Shown here one piece after another: positions 1 through 7,870 of a stretch of 17,850 bases of DNA. A model generated the notes under the pieces. It was not told where the DNA came from. It made no database searches and saw nothing but the letters and a program-made list of their open reading frames with translations. The DNA is from Acidobacteriota bacterium. GTDB taxonomy: Bacteria; Acidobacteriota; Blastocatellia; Pyrinomonadales; Pyrinomonadaceae. The first letter of the stretch is position 1. Each line of letters begins with the position of its first letter. The stretch spans positions 1-17,850 of the forward strand of contig SXVE01000532.1 of assembly GCA_005790265.1 (NCBI GenBank), given 5' to 3'. The position numbers and the translations under genes were made by a program.

Positions 1-210
1 ACCGCGTTTTCCGGCGACGGTTAAAACGCGCCAGATATTGAGCTGGGCGAAAATGTCCAGAATGACCGAAAGCAGAATGACGAAACCGAAGCTCGCCAAA
101 AGTTGTTTCGTGAAAACGGTCGTCTGCGTCAAAAATCCCGGTCCGACGGCGGAAGTCGCCATCAAAAATGCCGCGCCCAAGATAACCGACGATAACGAAT
201 TTTTTTTCAT
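1..210 (-). CDS. NRAMP-like (YcsG-type) metal/organic ion transporter, partial
   Basis: The first 70 codons of a gene run off the left edge of the window. The reading frame is open from the ATG at 208-210 down to base 1. The translation begins MKKNSLSSVILGAAFLMATS and contains SAVGPGFLTQTTVF, followed by a hydrophobic helix (LLASFGFVILLSVILDIFAQ). A short N-terminus leading into a G-P-G-F-containing first helix is what NRAMP-family carriers show. In Bacillus subtilis an NRAMP relative, ycsG, sits in the same cluster as the pxpA homologue ycsF and kipI/kipA, and here the gene lies 32 bp downstream of pxpA on the same strand. The family call therefore rests on both the sequence start and the context. 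The substrate is unknown; a role in oxoproline uptake is only a guess. No Shine-Dalgarno precedes the ATG. Confidence 0.72.
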   Translation of the reverse strand, partial: MKKNSLSSVILGAAFLMATSAVGPGFLTQTTVFTKQLLASFGFVILLSVILDIFAQLNIWRVLTVAGKRG

Positions 211-242
211 AAAATTGACAATCGAAAATACGTGAAAAAGTA

Positions 243-998
243 TTAAACAGCGCCGATTTTAATATTGTTTTCAATCAAACTCTGCCGAATCGCCCGCGCC
301 AATCGAGCGGCACGCGGCGCGTCGCCGTGAATGCAGACGGTTTCGGCTTTGATCGGAATGATTTGACCGTCAACTGTAGTTACGGTTTGCGTTTTAATCA
401 TTTGCAGAATTTGCGCGATTGAATCGCGCTCGTTTTCGATCAAAGCGTTCGATTGAACGCGCGGCGTCAATGTTCCGTCGGTTTGATAGGTGCGGTCGGC
501 GAAAACTTCCGACACGGTTTTCAGCTTAATTTTTTCCGCCTCGCTGATTAAATAACTGCTGGAAAGCCCGTAAAACGACAGCGTTTCGTCAAAAGCTTTG
601 ACGGCGCGAACGATGGCGGCGGCAATCGGCTGATTGATCGCCGCCGAATTATACAGCGCGCCGTGCGGTTTGACGTGCCGCATTTTCGCGCCCGACGCTC
701 GGCAAATTCCGTTTAATGCCGAGATTTGATAAATCACGACGTCGAAAATTTCCTGCTCGGACATTTTCATTTCGCGTCTGCCGAACCCTTGCAAATCGGG
801 AAACGACGGATGCGCGCCGATTGCAATGTTTTTTTTCGCCGCCGCTTCGACGGTTTGCCGCATCACCGTCGCATCGCCCGCGTGAAAACCGCACGCGACG
901 TTGACGGATGAAACGTAATTCATAATTTCGGCGTCGCTGCCCATTCGCCACGCGCCGAAACTTTCGCCCATATCGCAATTGAGATCAATGGAAATCAT
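243..998 (-). CDS. pxpA: 5-oxoprolinase subunit A (LamB/YcsF family)
   Basis: 251 residues. PxpA is one of three subunits of the prokaryotic ATP-dependent 5-oxoprolinase, which converts 5-oxoproline to glutamate in the cytoplasm. Family marks are visible: IDLNCDMGESFG at 4-15, NVACGFHAGD at 33-42, GAHPSFPDLQGFGRR at 61-75, HVKPHGALYN at 108-117 and a C-terminal CIHGDAPRA. The length is close to the usual ~245-250. I chose the ATG at 996-998 because the family starts at M-x-x-DLNCD. A longer frame from a TTG at 1058, touching the pxpC stop, would add 20 residues unlike the family. It is the third pxp gene in the run, 56 bp after pxpC and 32 bp before the NRAMP-like gene. No clear Shine-Dalgarno. 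Confidence 0.95.
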   Translation of the reverse strand: MISIDLNCDMGESFGAWRMGSDAEIMNYVSSVNVACGFHAGDATVMRQTVEAAAKKNIAIGAHPSFPDLQGFGRREMKMSEQEIFDVVIYQISALNGICRASGAKMRHVKPHGALYNSAAINQPIAAAIVRAVKAFDETLSFYGLSSSYLISEAEKIKLKTVSEVFADRTYQTDGTLTPRVQSNALIENERDSIAQILQMIKTQTVTTVDGQIIPIKAETVCIHGDAPRAARLARAIRQSLIENNIKIGAV

Positions 999-1054
999 CG
1001 GAAAACCATAAAAACAAAAAAAGTCAGTTTGAAAAGACAAATCGGCAGCGAAAA

Positions 1055-2035
1055 TCAACTCGATTGCATCGCATATTTAACGCCGATTTTCAGCAATTTT
1101 AAGTCTTTTTCGTGTTGGTGCAAAACGTTTTCCGCTTCGTCCGGCGCAATCAAATAAAACGCGATTTTGTCGTTCGCGCCGAGCTGCGCGACGAGCGGCA
1201 AATCCGTTTCGATCACGTTTCCGAGACGCGGATAACCGCCGGAAGTTTGGTGATCCGCCATTAAAATTATCATCTGACCGTCGGGCAGCAGTTGAATCGT
1301 ACCGAAATTAACGGCGGCGGAAACCATCTCTTTTTGATTGAGCAAATAAATCGGCGCGCCTTTCAGCCGAAAACCCATTCGGTTGGAATCGGGCGAAACG
1401 ACGAAATCGTAGTGCCGAAAAACTTGCTCGCCGTGCGCCGTCAACAATTCAAATTCCGCGCCGGCGACGACGCGAACCGTCGGAAAACGACTGTAAAAGG
1501 GCAATAGAGAAGCGGCGATTTTGAAAGAAGACTGCGCCGCGCCGCCGGGCAAAAATTGCGCGCGCGACTTGCTCTGAAAATTGATCGTATCGCCTTTTTC
1601 TAATTTTCTGCCTTGAAAACCGCCGATTTTCGCCATCAAATTGGTGCTGCCGCTACCGAGCCATTTTTCGACGGCAAAACCGCCGTTCACCGCAAGATAA
1701 ACCAGATTACCGAATTTTTTTTCGGGAAACCTCAAAACACTGTTTTGTTCGGCGTGATAAACTCTCCAGTTTTTGATTGATTTTTCGTCGAGGCGAGCGG
1801 CAAAATCAGCGCCGCCGACGGCAAAAAACGCGTTCTCGACAAACTTTATTTCCGCCGCCGGAAAATTCATTTCGAGCACCGTTTCGTTTTCATTATTGCC
1901 GAGCAAAATATTCAACAATCGCGCCGCCGTGCGATCCATCGCGCCGTTCGGATTAATTCCGTATTGGCGCGCGCCGGTTCTGCCCGTATCCTGAAACGTC
2001 GTTAAAATACCGGGTTTTTGAATAATAATGCTCAT
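1055..2035 (-). CDS. pxpC: 5-oxoprolinase subunit C (KipA / biotin-dependent carboxyltransferase family)
   Basis: 326 residues. PxpC works with PxpA and PxpB in 5-oxoproline cleavage; the family resembles the second half of urea amidolyase carboxyltransferase domains and is also called KipA. Visible marks: a start of IIIQKPGILTTFQDTGRTGA, then NPNGAMDRTAARLLN, a middle SNRMGFRLKG, and near the C-terminus GQMIILMADHQTSGGYPRLG followed by a LPLVAQL-type strand. Length fits the family (about 310-340). Its ATG overlaps the pxpB stop by 4 bp (ATGA), the arrangement of translationally coupled subunits. The sequence looks complete. Confidence 0.95.
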   Translation of the reverse strand: MSIIIQKPGILTTFQDTGRTGARQYGINPNGAMDRTAARLLNILLGNNENETVLEMNFPAAEIKFVENAFFAVGGADFAARLDEKSIKNWRVYHAEQNSVLRFPEKKFGNLVYLAVNGGFAVEKWLGSGSTNLMAKIGGFQGRKLEKGDTINFQSKSRAQFLPGGAAQSSFKIAASLLPFYSRFPTVRVVAGAEFELLTAHGEQVFRHYDFVVSPDSNRMGFRLKGAPIYLLNQKEMVSAAVNFGTIQLLPDGQMIILMADHQTSGGYPRLGNVIETDLPLVAQLGANDKIAFYLIAPDEAENVLHQHEKDLKLLKIGVKYAMQSS

Positions 2036-2721
2036 TGCTGTTGCGCGTAAAATTTCACTGTATCGCCCGTTTGCAGAAGCGTCGGCGAAGCGGAATGCGG
2101 CGTAAATATTTCCACATCGGTTCTGCCGATAATATGCCAGCCGCCCGGCGATGCAAACGGGTAAATACCGGTTTGTCGTCCGGCGACGGCGACGCTTCCC
2201 GCCGGAACCTGCAAGCGCGGATTAGCGCGGCGCGGCGCGGCGATCCGCTCGTCAACTTCGCCCATATAAGCGAAACCAGGCAGAAATCCAAGCATAAAAA
2301 CTCGGTAAACTCGATTGGTGAAAATTTCGATCACCTGCTGTTCGCTCAAACTTTTTGATTCGGCGATAAAACTCAAATCAAGTGCGTCATGCGCGGCGAA
2401 CGAAACGGGAATTTCGATTAAACGGGAATTTTCGTTTTCCGCGTCCGGCAATTCGGTCAGCGCTTTTTCAACAAAATTTCGCACGGCGGCGAATGCGGTC
2501 GGGAATGCGGAAAAATTCTTTTTGACGATGCTGAAATCGTAGAAAATCGTTGTCGAAGAATAAGCGGGAACCGCTTCGATCAAACCGTCGAACGGATTTT
2601 CGGTTAAACGACGCGCCAGTGAAATCGCGCGTTTGTTCGCGGCAAGCGAGATTGCGTCGGCAAATTCAATCGTCATCGCGCTTTCGCCGAGCGGGAAAAT
2701 TATTACGCGTTCGTTTTCCAT
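2032..2721 (-). CDS. pxpB: 5-oxoprolinase subunit B (KipI family)
   Basis: 229 residues. PxpB is the KipI-type subunit of the 5-oxoprolinase complex; in Bacillus its homologue KipI also inhibits the sporulation kinase KinA, a role I would not carry over here. Marks: N-terminal PLGESAMTIEFADAIS, a middle YDFSIVKK region, and the signature C-terminal part FLPGFAYMGEVDERIAAPRR, VPAGSVAVAGRQTGIYPF and SPGGWHIIGRT. Length agrees with the family (~220-240). Its start codon shares one base with the stop of the upstream ABC ATPase gene (TAATG), and its stop overlaps the pxpC start by 4 bp, so it is very likely translated from the same message as both. Confidence 0.94.
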   Translation of the reverse strand: MENERVIIFPLGESAMTIEFADAISLAANKRAISLARRLTENPFDGLIEAVPAYSSTTIFYDFSIVKKNFSAFPTAFAAVRNFVEKALTELPDAENENSRLIEIPVSFAAHDALDLSFIAESKSLSEQQVIEIFTNRVYRVFMLGFLPGFAYMGEVDERIAAPRRANPRLQVPAGSVAVAGRQTGIYPFASPGGWHIIGRTDVEIFTPHSASPTLLQTGDTVKFYAQQQ

Positions 2722-3692
2722 TATTCGTAACTTTCGAGCACGTCGAGCAGCGTCGGGCTTTTCGTTTCGACGTTGTAAATTAACGCCGCATGGCGCGCGA
2801 GTTGGTCAAAAATCCGGCTCAAAATTTCATCGTCCGTGTGCCGCGAAAAATTGAGCGTCAGCCCGTCGGGATGATTCTCAATCGTAAATGCGGGCAAAAT
2901 TTCAGCGATGGCAACGGATAAATTTTCTTCCGAAATATGACGTATGAAAATTTTGACTTGCTGCGTTTCGCGATTTCGGCGGCGCAGATTCTGCGGCGAA
3001 TCAACCGCGCGAATTTCGCCTTTGGAAATAACGGCGACGCGCTGACATAATTGTTCGACTTCGGTTAAATTGTGCGAAGTCAGCAAGATGGAAACGTTTT
3101 CGAGCGCGCTGATCAAATTTCGCAGCTCGTCGGCGGCAAGCGGATCGAGCGAGCGCGTCGGTTCGTCGAGCAGAAGAATCGGCGGCGCGGGCAAAAGCGC
3201 GCGGGCGATGGCGAGTTTTGGTTTATTGCCCGTGGAAATCTCGGAAAAACGCCGTTTCGCCAGTTCCTGCAAATTCAATCGCTCAAAAATATCGCCGATT
3301 TTGCGCCGCGCTTCGGCGGTCTTCATTCCGTAGAGTCGGGCAAAAAACAATAAATTGCGCTCGCATGAAAGCCGCCAGTAAAACGAGCGTTCTTCGGCGG
3401 TTGCCAAACCGATCAGCGAGCGAACTTTCACTTCGTCTTTGACCGAATCGAAATTGCCGACCGTCACCGCGCCGCCGCTCGGCTGAACGAGCGTCGCGAT
3501 AATTTTCGACAAAGTTGTTTTGCCCGCGCCGTTGCGCCCGATTAACCCGAAAATTTCGCCGGTTTCGATGGAAAAACTAACGTTTTTTAAGGCTTCGACC
3601 GGCGGTTTGACCGCGACGCCAAACGTTTTTTTGAGACGCGGAAACGACGGCGGATAAGTTTTCGATAAATTTTCGATGCGAATCGCCGTCAT
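2721..3692 (-). CDS. ABC-2-type transporter ATP-binding protein
   Basis: 323 residues, a single nucleotide-binding domain of about 235 residues plus a ~85-residue C-terminal extension. Motifs in order: Walker A GRNGAGKTT (52-60), the Q-loop region TAEERSFYWRLSCERNLLFF (98-117), signature SEISTGNKPKLAIARALL (150-167), Walker B ILLLDEPT with RSLDP (172-183), and H-loop TSHN (His207). The E-R-x-x-Y-W-R-L and S-T-G-N-K wording belongs to the DrrA/NatA-like ABC-2 exporter ATPases, so the departures from Q-loop Gln and LSGGQ are subfamily features rather than decay. It is not a DppD/DppF-type ATPase, so it should not power the adjacent DppBC permease. No ABC-2 membrane partner is in the window. It overlaps pxpB by one base. 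Substrate unknown. Confidence 0.9.
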   Translation of the reverse strand: MTAIRIENLSKTYPPSFPRLKKTFGVAVKPPVEALKNVSFSIETGEIFGLIGRNGAGKTTLSKIIATLVQPSGGAVTVGNFDSVKDEVKVRSLIGLATAEERSFYWRLSCERNLLFFARLYGMKTAEARRKIGDIFERLNLQELAKRRFSEISTGNKPKLAIARALLPAPPILLLDEPTRSLDPLAADELRNLISALENVSILLTSHNLTEVEQLCQRVAVISKGEIRAVDSPQNLRRRNRETQQVKIFIRHISEENLSVAIAEILPAFTIENHPDGLTLNFSRHTDDEILSRIFDQLARHAALIYNVETKSPTLLDVLESYE

Positions 3693-3721
3693 TTTTTGTT
3701 TTGCGGTTTGTTGCTGAAATT

Positions 3722-4537
3722 TTAACGTTTGCGCTGTTTCGGATCGAGATATTCGCGCAGTCCGTCGCCGATAAAATTAAAAGCGAGCACGGTCAGCGCG
3801 ATGGCAAAGCCGGGAAAAAACAAAACGTGCGGCGCGTTGTATAAAATATCGAGTCCGCGCGCTTCTTCGATCATCGTTCCCCACGACGGCGCGGGCGGCG
3901 GAATTCCCAGACCCAAAAAAGAAAGCGACGCTTCGGACAAAACCGCGCCCGCCATTCCCAAACTCGCCTGCACGATCAGCGGTTGAATCGCGTTCGGCAA
4001 AATGTGCGTAAACAAAATTCGCCGATTGCTCGCGCCGAGCGCGCGCGCCGCCTGCACGAAATCGTATTCGCGGACTTTCAAAACCTGACCGCGAATGACG
4101 CGCGCGTAACCGACCCAGCCGATAATGCACAGCGCGAGAATCAATTTGCCCAAACCCGCACCGAGAAAAGCAACGAGCGCGATTGCGAGCAGCAAACCGG
4201 GAAAAGCGAGAAAGACGTTGAAAACGTAGCCGGACAAAAATTTGTCAACGAAACCGCCGTAAAATCCGGCGATGGCGCCCAAAATCGTGCCGATAATTGT
4301 GGAAACGACGACGACCGTAATGCCGACTTGCAGCGAAATGCGCGCGCCGAAAATAACGCGCGAAAAAACGTCGCGACCGAGCGAATCAGTGCCGAACCAG
4401 TGTTCAGCCGACGGCGCGGCGTAGCGCATCGCCAGATTTTGCGCCGTCACTTCGTGCGTCGCGATCAGCGGCGCAAACAGCGCGACAATAATAAAAAGCA
4501 GCGCGACGGCGATGCCGAGATAAGTCAGTCGGTTCAT
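3722..4537 (-). CDS. dppC: Peptide/nickel-type ABC transporter permease, DppC/OppC family
   Basis: 271 residues of an integral membrane permease of a binding-protein-dependent importer (BPD_transp_1 fold). The N-terminal helix (residues 5-27) is followed by the DppC-type HWFGTDSLGRDVFSR at 46-60, then about five more hydrophobic segments. The cytoplasmic EAA loop, REYDFVQAARALGASNRRIL at 156-175 and continuing FTHILPN, is the ATPase docking site. SFLGLGIPPPAPSWG at 206-220 and a C-terminal GDGLREYLDP are also typical. It lies 69 bp after dppB and 29 bp before the ABC-2 ATPase gene. The usual ATPase (DppD/F) and solute-binding protein are absent here, so they must lie elsewhere. Substrate class (peptide) is inferred from family; nickel or other small ligands are possible. 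Confidence 0.92.
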   Translation of the reverse strand: MNRLTYLGIAVALLFIIVALFAPLIATHEVTAQNLAMRYAAPSAEHWFGTDSLGRDVFSRVIFGARISLQVGITVVVVSTIIGTILGAIAGFYGGFVDKFLSGYVFNVFLAFPGLLLAIALVAFLGAGLGKLILALCIIGWVGYARVIRGQVLKVREYDFVQAARALGASNRRILFTHILPNAIQPLIVQASLGMAGAVLSEASLSFLGLGIPPPAPSWGTMIEEARGLDILYNAPHVLFFPGFAIALTVLAFNFIGDGLREYLDPKQRKR

Positions 4538-4606
4538 TTGGCATTGATTAACGAAAATTAAACGGCGAAGATTAAATACTTTTTTGCGCCGTAAAAATTC
4601 GATAAT

Positions 4607-5587
4607 TTATGAAATTCTAATTCGCGGATCGAGCCGCCGATAAACCAGATCGGTCAAAGTATTCGCCAGAATATAAGTGACGGAAATGACCAAAACGCAG
4701 CCTTGCACGAGCCGGTAATCGCGTTTGCCGATGCCGTCGTCGAGCAGCAAAAGCCCCAAGCCTTGCCAGTTAAAGATTTTTTCTGTGATAATCGCGCCCG
4801 CGAGTAAAACGCCGAGCTGCAAACCGAGAATTGTCACGACGGGAATCAAGCCGTTTTTCAAAACGTGTTTATAAACGACTTTGCGCTCGCTCAAACCTTT
4901 GGCGCGCGCCGTGCGCACGTAATCTTCGCCGAGTTCTTCGATGACCGACGAGCGCACCATTCTCGTCAAAATCGCCGACAGCGCCGCGCCGAGTGTGACG
5001 GCGGGCAAAACAATATCTTCAGGATTGGCGCTTCCGGTCGCGGCGAATACGCGGTATTTAACGGCGAAAAAATAAACCAGAAAAGGTCCGATGACAAACG
5101 TCGGCAGCGAAATGCCGAGCAGCGCGACGAACGAAGCGGCGTTATCAATCAGCGTATTTTTATTCGTTCCCGCCAACACGCCGAGCGGAATCGCGATGCA
5201 GACGGCGATTATCATCGAAACAATCGCGAGCATAATCGTTGACGGATAGCGCTCCAGAATCATTCCGAGCACCGGACGTTCGGTGCGAAAAGAAGTTCCC
5301 AAATCGCCCTGCACCAATCCGATCCAGTAATCAACATAACGATTATTCGCGCCGTTCCATTCAAAACCGTTTGCCGCGTCGTAGGAAAAGAAAAAAGCCG
5401 GACGATCAAGTCCGTGTTTCTGATTGAAATTAGCGATTTGCTCCGCCGTCGCCGTTTCGCCCAAAATCGTCGTCGCCGGATCGCCCGGCACGAGTTCGAT
5501 CAAAAGCGTGACGAGCGACACGACCGTCCAGATGACGAGCAGCGTCAGCGCCAGTTGACGGCTGAAATTAAGAAGTCTGAATTTCAT
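4607..5587 (-). CDS. dppB: Peptide/nickel-type ABC transporter permease, DppB/OppB family
   Basis: 326 residues. N-terminal helix (about residues 11-33) runs into LIELVPGDPATTILGETAT, the standard DppB opening (V-P-G-D-P). The loop between helix 1 and 2 contains YVDYWIGLVQGDLGTSF, another DppB hallmark. The EAA loop is EELGEDYVRTARAKGLSERK followed by VVYKHVLKNGLIP, and the C-terminus has FNWQGLGLLL and DLVYRRLDPRIR. Length is normal (about 305-340). It would pair with the adjacent DppC protein to form the membrane channel of a peptide importer. It follows menG by 63 bp on the same strand. No Shine-Dalgarno is visible before the ATG at 5585-5587. Confidence 0.93.
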   Translation of the reverse strand: MKFRLLNFSRQLALTLLVIWTVVSLVTLLIELVPGDPATTILGETATAEQIANFNQKHGLDRPAFFFSYDAANGFEWNGANNRYVDYWIGLVQGDLGTSFRTERPVLGMILERYPSTIMLAIVSMIIAVCIAIPLGVLAGTNKNTLIDNAASFVALLGISLPTFVIGPFLVYFFAVKYRVFAATGSANPEDIVLPAVTLGAALSAILTRMVRSSVIEELGEDYVRTARAKGLSERKVVYKHVLKNGLIPVVTILGLQLGVLLAGAIITEKIFNWQGLGLLLLDDGIGKRDYRLVQGCVLVISVTYILANTLTDLVYRRLDPRIRIS

Positions 5588-5650
5588 TTAATTTGCGCGA
5601 TTAGAAAAAGAAAGCAAATTTTATCCTGAAAAAGAAATGTTCACAAATCG

Positions 5651-6376
5651 TTAATCTTTTATTCCGCTGTGAATTGCCGCGATTCCGCCGGTTAAATTTT
5701 GATATTCGACCGAAGAAAATCCGGTTTTTCGCATCATTTCGGCTAAACCTTTTTGATCGGGAAAACGGGAAACCGAATCGGGCAGATATTCATAAGCGCC
5801 GCGCGAACCGCTGACTGCGCCGCCGACGCGCGGCAGAATCTGCGTGAAATAAAGATTGAAAATTTGCTTGAATCCGGGAACGATTGGCGTGGAAAACTCT
5901 AAAATGACAAGCTTTCCGCCCGGTTTTGTGATGCGGTGCAGCTCGCGCAAACCGTCTTGCCAGTTGGAAAAATTGCGCAGACCGAACGCGATGGTGACGG
6001 CGTCGAAACTCGCGTCAGCAAACGACAAATTCATACCGTCGGCTTCAACGTAAGGTATTTGTTCCGCGTTTTTTTCGTTTTTATCGAACGCAATCGAGAG
6101 CATCGGGCGACAAAAATCAGTGCCGAAAACTTTGGCGCGCGCATTTTTTTGCAGTTCGAGCGACAAATCGCCGGTGCCGCAGGCGACATCCAAAATCACC
6201 GCGTTTTCATTGTCGAGCGTTTCCTGCAACTTCGTTCTAACCAGACGCCGCCAGCGTTTGTCGGTGTTGACCGACAGAAAATGGTTGAGAAAATCATAAC
6301 GGCGCGCAATGCCGGAAAACATTTCGCGCACGGCTTTAGCGTGTTCGAGTTCGCTTGAAGTGCGTTCAGTGGACAT
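5651..6376 (-). CDS. menG: Demethylmenaquinone / ubiquinone methyltransferase (MenG/UbiE)
   Basis: 241 residues. A class I SAM-dependent methyltransferase that C-methylates demethylmenaquinone (or the ubiquinone precursor). Evidence: VREMFSGIARRYDFLNHFLS at 16-35, SAM motif I VILDVACGTGDLSLEL at 60-75, acidic loop FGTDFCRPML, the family motif DAVTIAFGLRNFSNWQDGLR, then ELHRITKPGGKLVILEFSTP, and C-terminal YEYLPDSVSRFPDQ. These are full UbiE/MenG signatures and the length is right. Which quinone it serves cannot be read from the sequence; menaquinone is my preference given the suspected lineage. It sits 45 bp after the M16-like gene and upstream of dppB. Confidence 0.94.
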   Translation of the reverse strand: MSTERTSSELEHAKAVREMFSGIARRYDFLNHFLSVNTDKRWRRLVRTKLQETLDNENAVILDVACGTGDLSLELQKNARAKVFGTDFCRPMLSIAFDKNEKNAEQIPYVEADGMNLSFADASFDAVTIAFGLRNFSNWQDGLRELHRITKPGGKLVILEFSTPIVPGFKQIFNLYFTQILPRVGGAVSGSRGAYEYLPDSVSRFPDQKGLAEMMRKTGFSSVEYQNLTGGIAAIHSGIKD

Positions 6377-6421
6377 AAAAATTTATCAAAGTGTTTTTAT
6401 TAAAAGTTACAGCGCGGCTTG

Positions 6422-7720
6422 TTAGTTCGTTTTTTCCGCTTCCGGATTGGAAAAAACCAAAACCATCGCCGCCGGTTCTTTTTGCAATCTGCTCAAAACT
6501 TTCTGAACTGCCTCGATTGTAACATTTTGCGCCGCATCCATTGCCGTTTTTCCCGTCGAAAGTTTATACGTGTCCGCATCGAGATAAAATTCGCTCGCAT
6601 CGGTTTTCGACAATTCAGCTAAGTAATCGCTTTTCGCGCGGACAAATTCTTCGTTTTTAACCGGCTCTTTCAAAAAATAATTGTGGTAATCGTCGGTTTG
6701 CGGCAGACTTATCGTATTGCCGCTTTTTCTAATTGTTCCCAAATGCCAGTTTGACGCGCCGAAAACAAAAGCGCCGGGCAAAACGTGCGCTTCGCTGCGC
6801 ACGAAACCGTCACTGCCTTCGCGCATCTGCCAGCGGGCTTGGAGAATTTTTCCTAAGATTTGAGCGGCATAATAATCGGCGTCATTGCGAGCGACGCCGC
6901 GCACGGCAAGGCGAAATTCGCTTTTATTCGCGACCGGCGCGTCGAAAATGGGAAGTCCGCTTTTCGGCGGTTCCGGCTGGCGAAAAGTTGCGGGAATTTT
7001 TCCGTCTGATTTCGCCCACGCGCCGAAATAACGCCGCGCGGCGCGCACCGCTAAATCCGGCTGAAAATTACCCGTAATCGTCATCGTCGCATTGTCGGCG
7101 CTGAAAAAACGATCTTTAGCGAATATCAAATCGGCGAAATCTATTTTCTGAATTGATTCGGTCGTGCCGGTTTGCGGTCTGCCGTACGGGAAACTTCCGA
7201 ATAAACGCTGCGCGACGGCTTGATCGGCAACACGCGCCGGATTTTTTTCCAGTTCACGAGCTTTTTCGAGCTGCACAATCCGCAGTTTGGCGGTTGTTTC
7301 CTTATCAATAATCGGTTTGGAAACGGCGTTGGCGAGAGTTTCGATCATTGTCAAAAACTCTTCCGGTTTAGCTGACGCGTTAATCTGAATGTAGTCGTAA
7401 GTCGTTGCAACTTGAAGACTTCCGCCCAAATCGTCGCTGAAAAATTCTTTCGCCGCTTCATTCGGAAAAATATTATCGGCGAGCATTTGAATGGTTCCTT
7501 CTTTGCCCTGCGGATCGAAAGCCGAACCGCTGTGAACGCGAATTTTAACCCGCACGTCGGTCGCCTGCGGATCCGTCTGCATATATATTTTTAATCCGTT
7601 AAGCAGTTTTTCCTGTCGCAAAGGCGTTGATCTGACGGTTTGCGCCGACGCCGCAAGCGAAACGGCGAACATCATCAAAATCAGCGCGGCAATTTGTTTG
7701 GTGCAAAATCTATTTTTCAT
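6422..7720 (-). CDS. Secreted M16-family (pitrilysin-like) protein lacking the zinc motif
   Basis: 432 residues. Residues 1-26 form a signal peptide (basic start, hydrophobic core AALILMMFAV, cleavage likely after ASA), so the protein is exported. The mature part opens with LRQEKLLNGLKIYMQTDPQ and VRVKIRVHSGSAFDPQGKEG, the usual start of an M16 domain. A second half follows after about residue 230, with LAVRGVARNDADYYAAQILG and REGSDGFVRSEAHVLPGAFV resembling the non-catalytic M16 domain. Where active members have H-x-x-E-H, this one has GTIQMLADNIFPN at 75-87: no His and no Glu in the right place. It is therefore probably catalytically dead, either as partner of an active M16 subunit encoded elsewhere or as a binding protein. 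It is first in the long minus-strand run, behind a good promoter-like sequence. Confidence 0.85.
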   Translation of the reverse strand: MKNRFCTKQIAALILMMFAVSLAASAQTVRSTPLRQEKLLNGLKIYMQTDPQATDVRVKIRVHSGSAFDPQGKEGTIQMLADNIFPNEAAKEFFSDDLGGSLQVATTYDYIQINASAKPEEFLTMIETLANAVSKPIIDKETTAKLRIVQLEKARELEKNPARVADQAVAQRLFGSFPYGRPQTGTTESIQKIDFADLIFAKDRFFSADNATMTITGNFQPDLAVRAARRYFGAWAKSDGKIPATFRQPEPPKSGLPIFDAPVANKSEFRLAVRGVARNDADYYAAQILGKILQARWQMREGSDGFVRSEAHVLPGAFVFGASNWHLGTIRKSGNTISLPQTDDYHNYFLKEPVKNEEFVRAKSDYLAELSKTDASEFYLDADTYKLSTGKTAMDAAQNVTIEAVQKVLSRLQKEPAAMVLVFSNPEAEKTN

Positions 7721-7741
7721 TAAGTTCGGTAAAAGTTCGGT

Positions 7742-7770
7742 TAAATAAAGGCGTTTTAAGAAGTTTTCAA
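7742..7770 (-). promoter_or_regulatory. Candidate sigma-70 promoter for the M16-like gene and downstream run
   Basis: On the minus strand, TTGAAA (7765-7770) and TATTTA (7742-7747) are separated by exactly 17 bp, and the -10 lies about 22 bases before the ATG at 7720. Both boxes are 4-5 of 6 matches to consensus. Seen by eye only. Confidence 0.45.
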
Positions 7771-7870
7771 TTAGTTGCGCGTTTTATAAAAATTGTTGTC
7801 AGCGGCAAATATAAAACTGACGGAAAACTGAAAATGTACGCTTGATTCAAAAGAAAATTTTAGTTGCCGC

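Noticed and set aside
38..235. 65-codon plus-strand open frame at the left edge
   Set aside because: The minus strand carries a well-formed start of an NRAMP-like membrane protein across the same bases, in operon position after pxpA.
999..1058. N-terminal extension of PxpA from a TTG overlapping the pxpC stop
   Set aside because: The overlap is attractive for coupling, but the 20 extra residues are unlike the family, which begins right at the DLNCDMGE motif, and there is no ribosome site.
3190..3250. Degenerate ABC signature (STGNK instead of LSGGQ) and missing Q-loop Gln in the ABC ATPase
   Set aside because: This wording is usual in the DrrA/NatA-like ABC-2 subfamily that also has the RSLDP D-loop, so it is not evidence of inactivation.
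3983..4561. 192-codon plus-strand open frame opposite dppC
   Set aside because: Antisense to a clear permease and extremely rich in Arg, Asn and Glu, the expected shadow of Ala/Val/Phe-rich membrane protein codons.
5604..5637. Direct repeat GAAAAAGAAA (twice) between menG and dppB
   Set aside because: It is a low-complexity purine run in an AT-rich spacer with no promoter or hairpin geometry; chance is enough.
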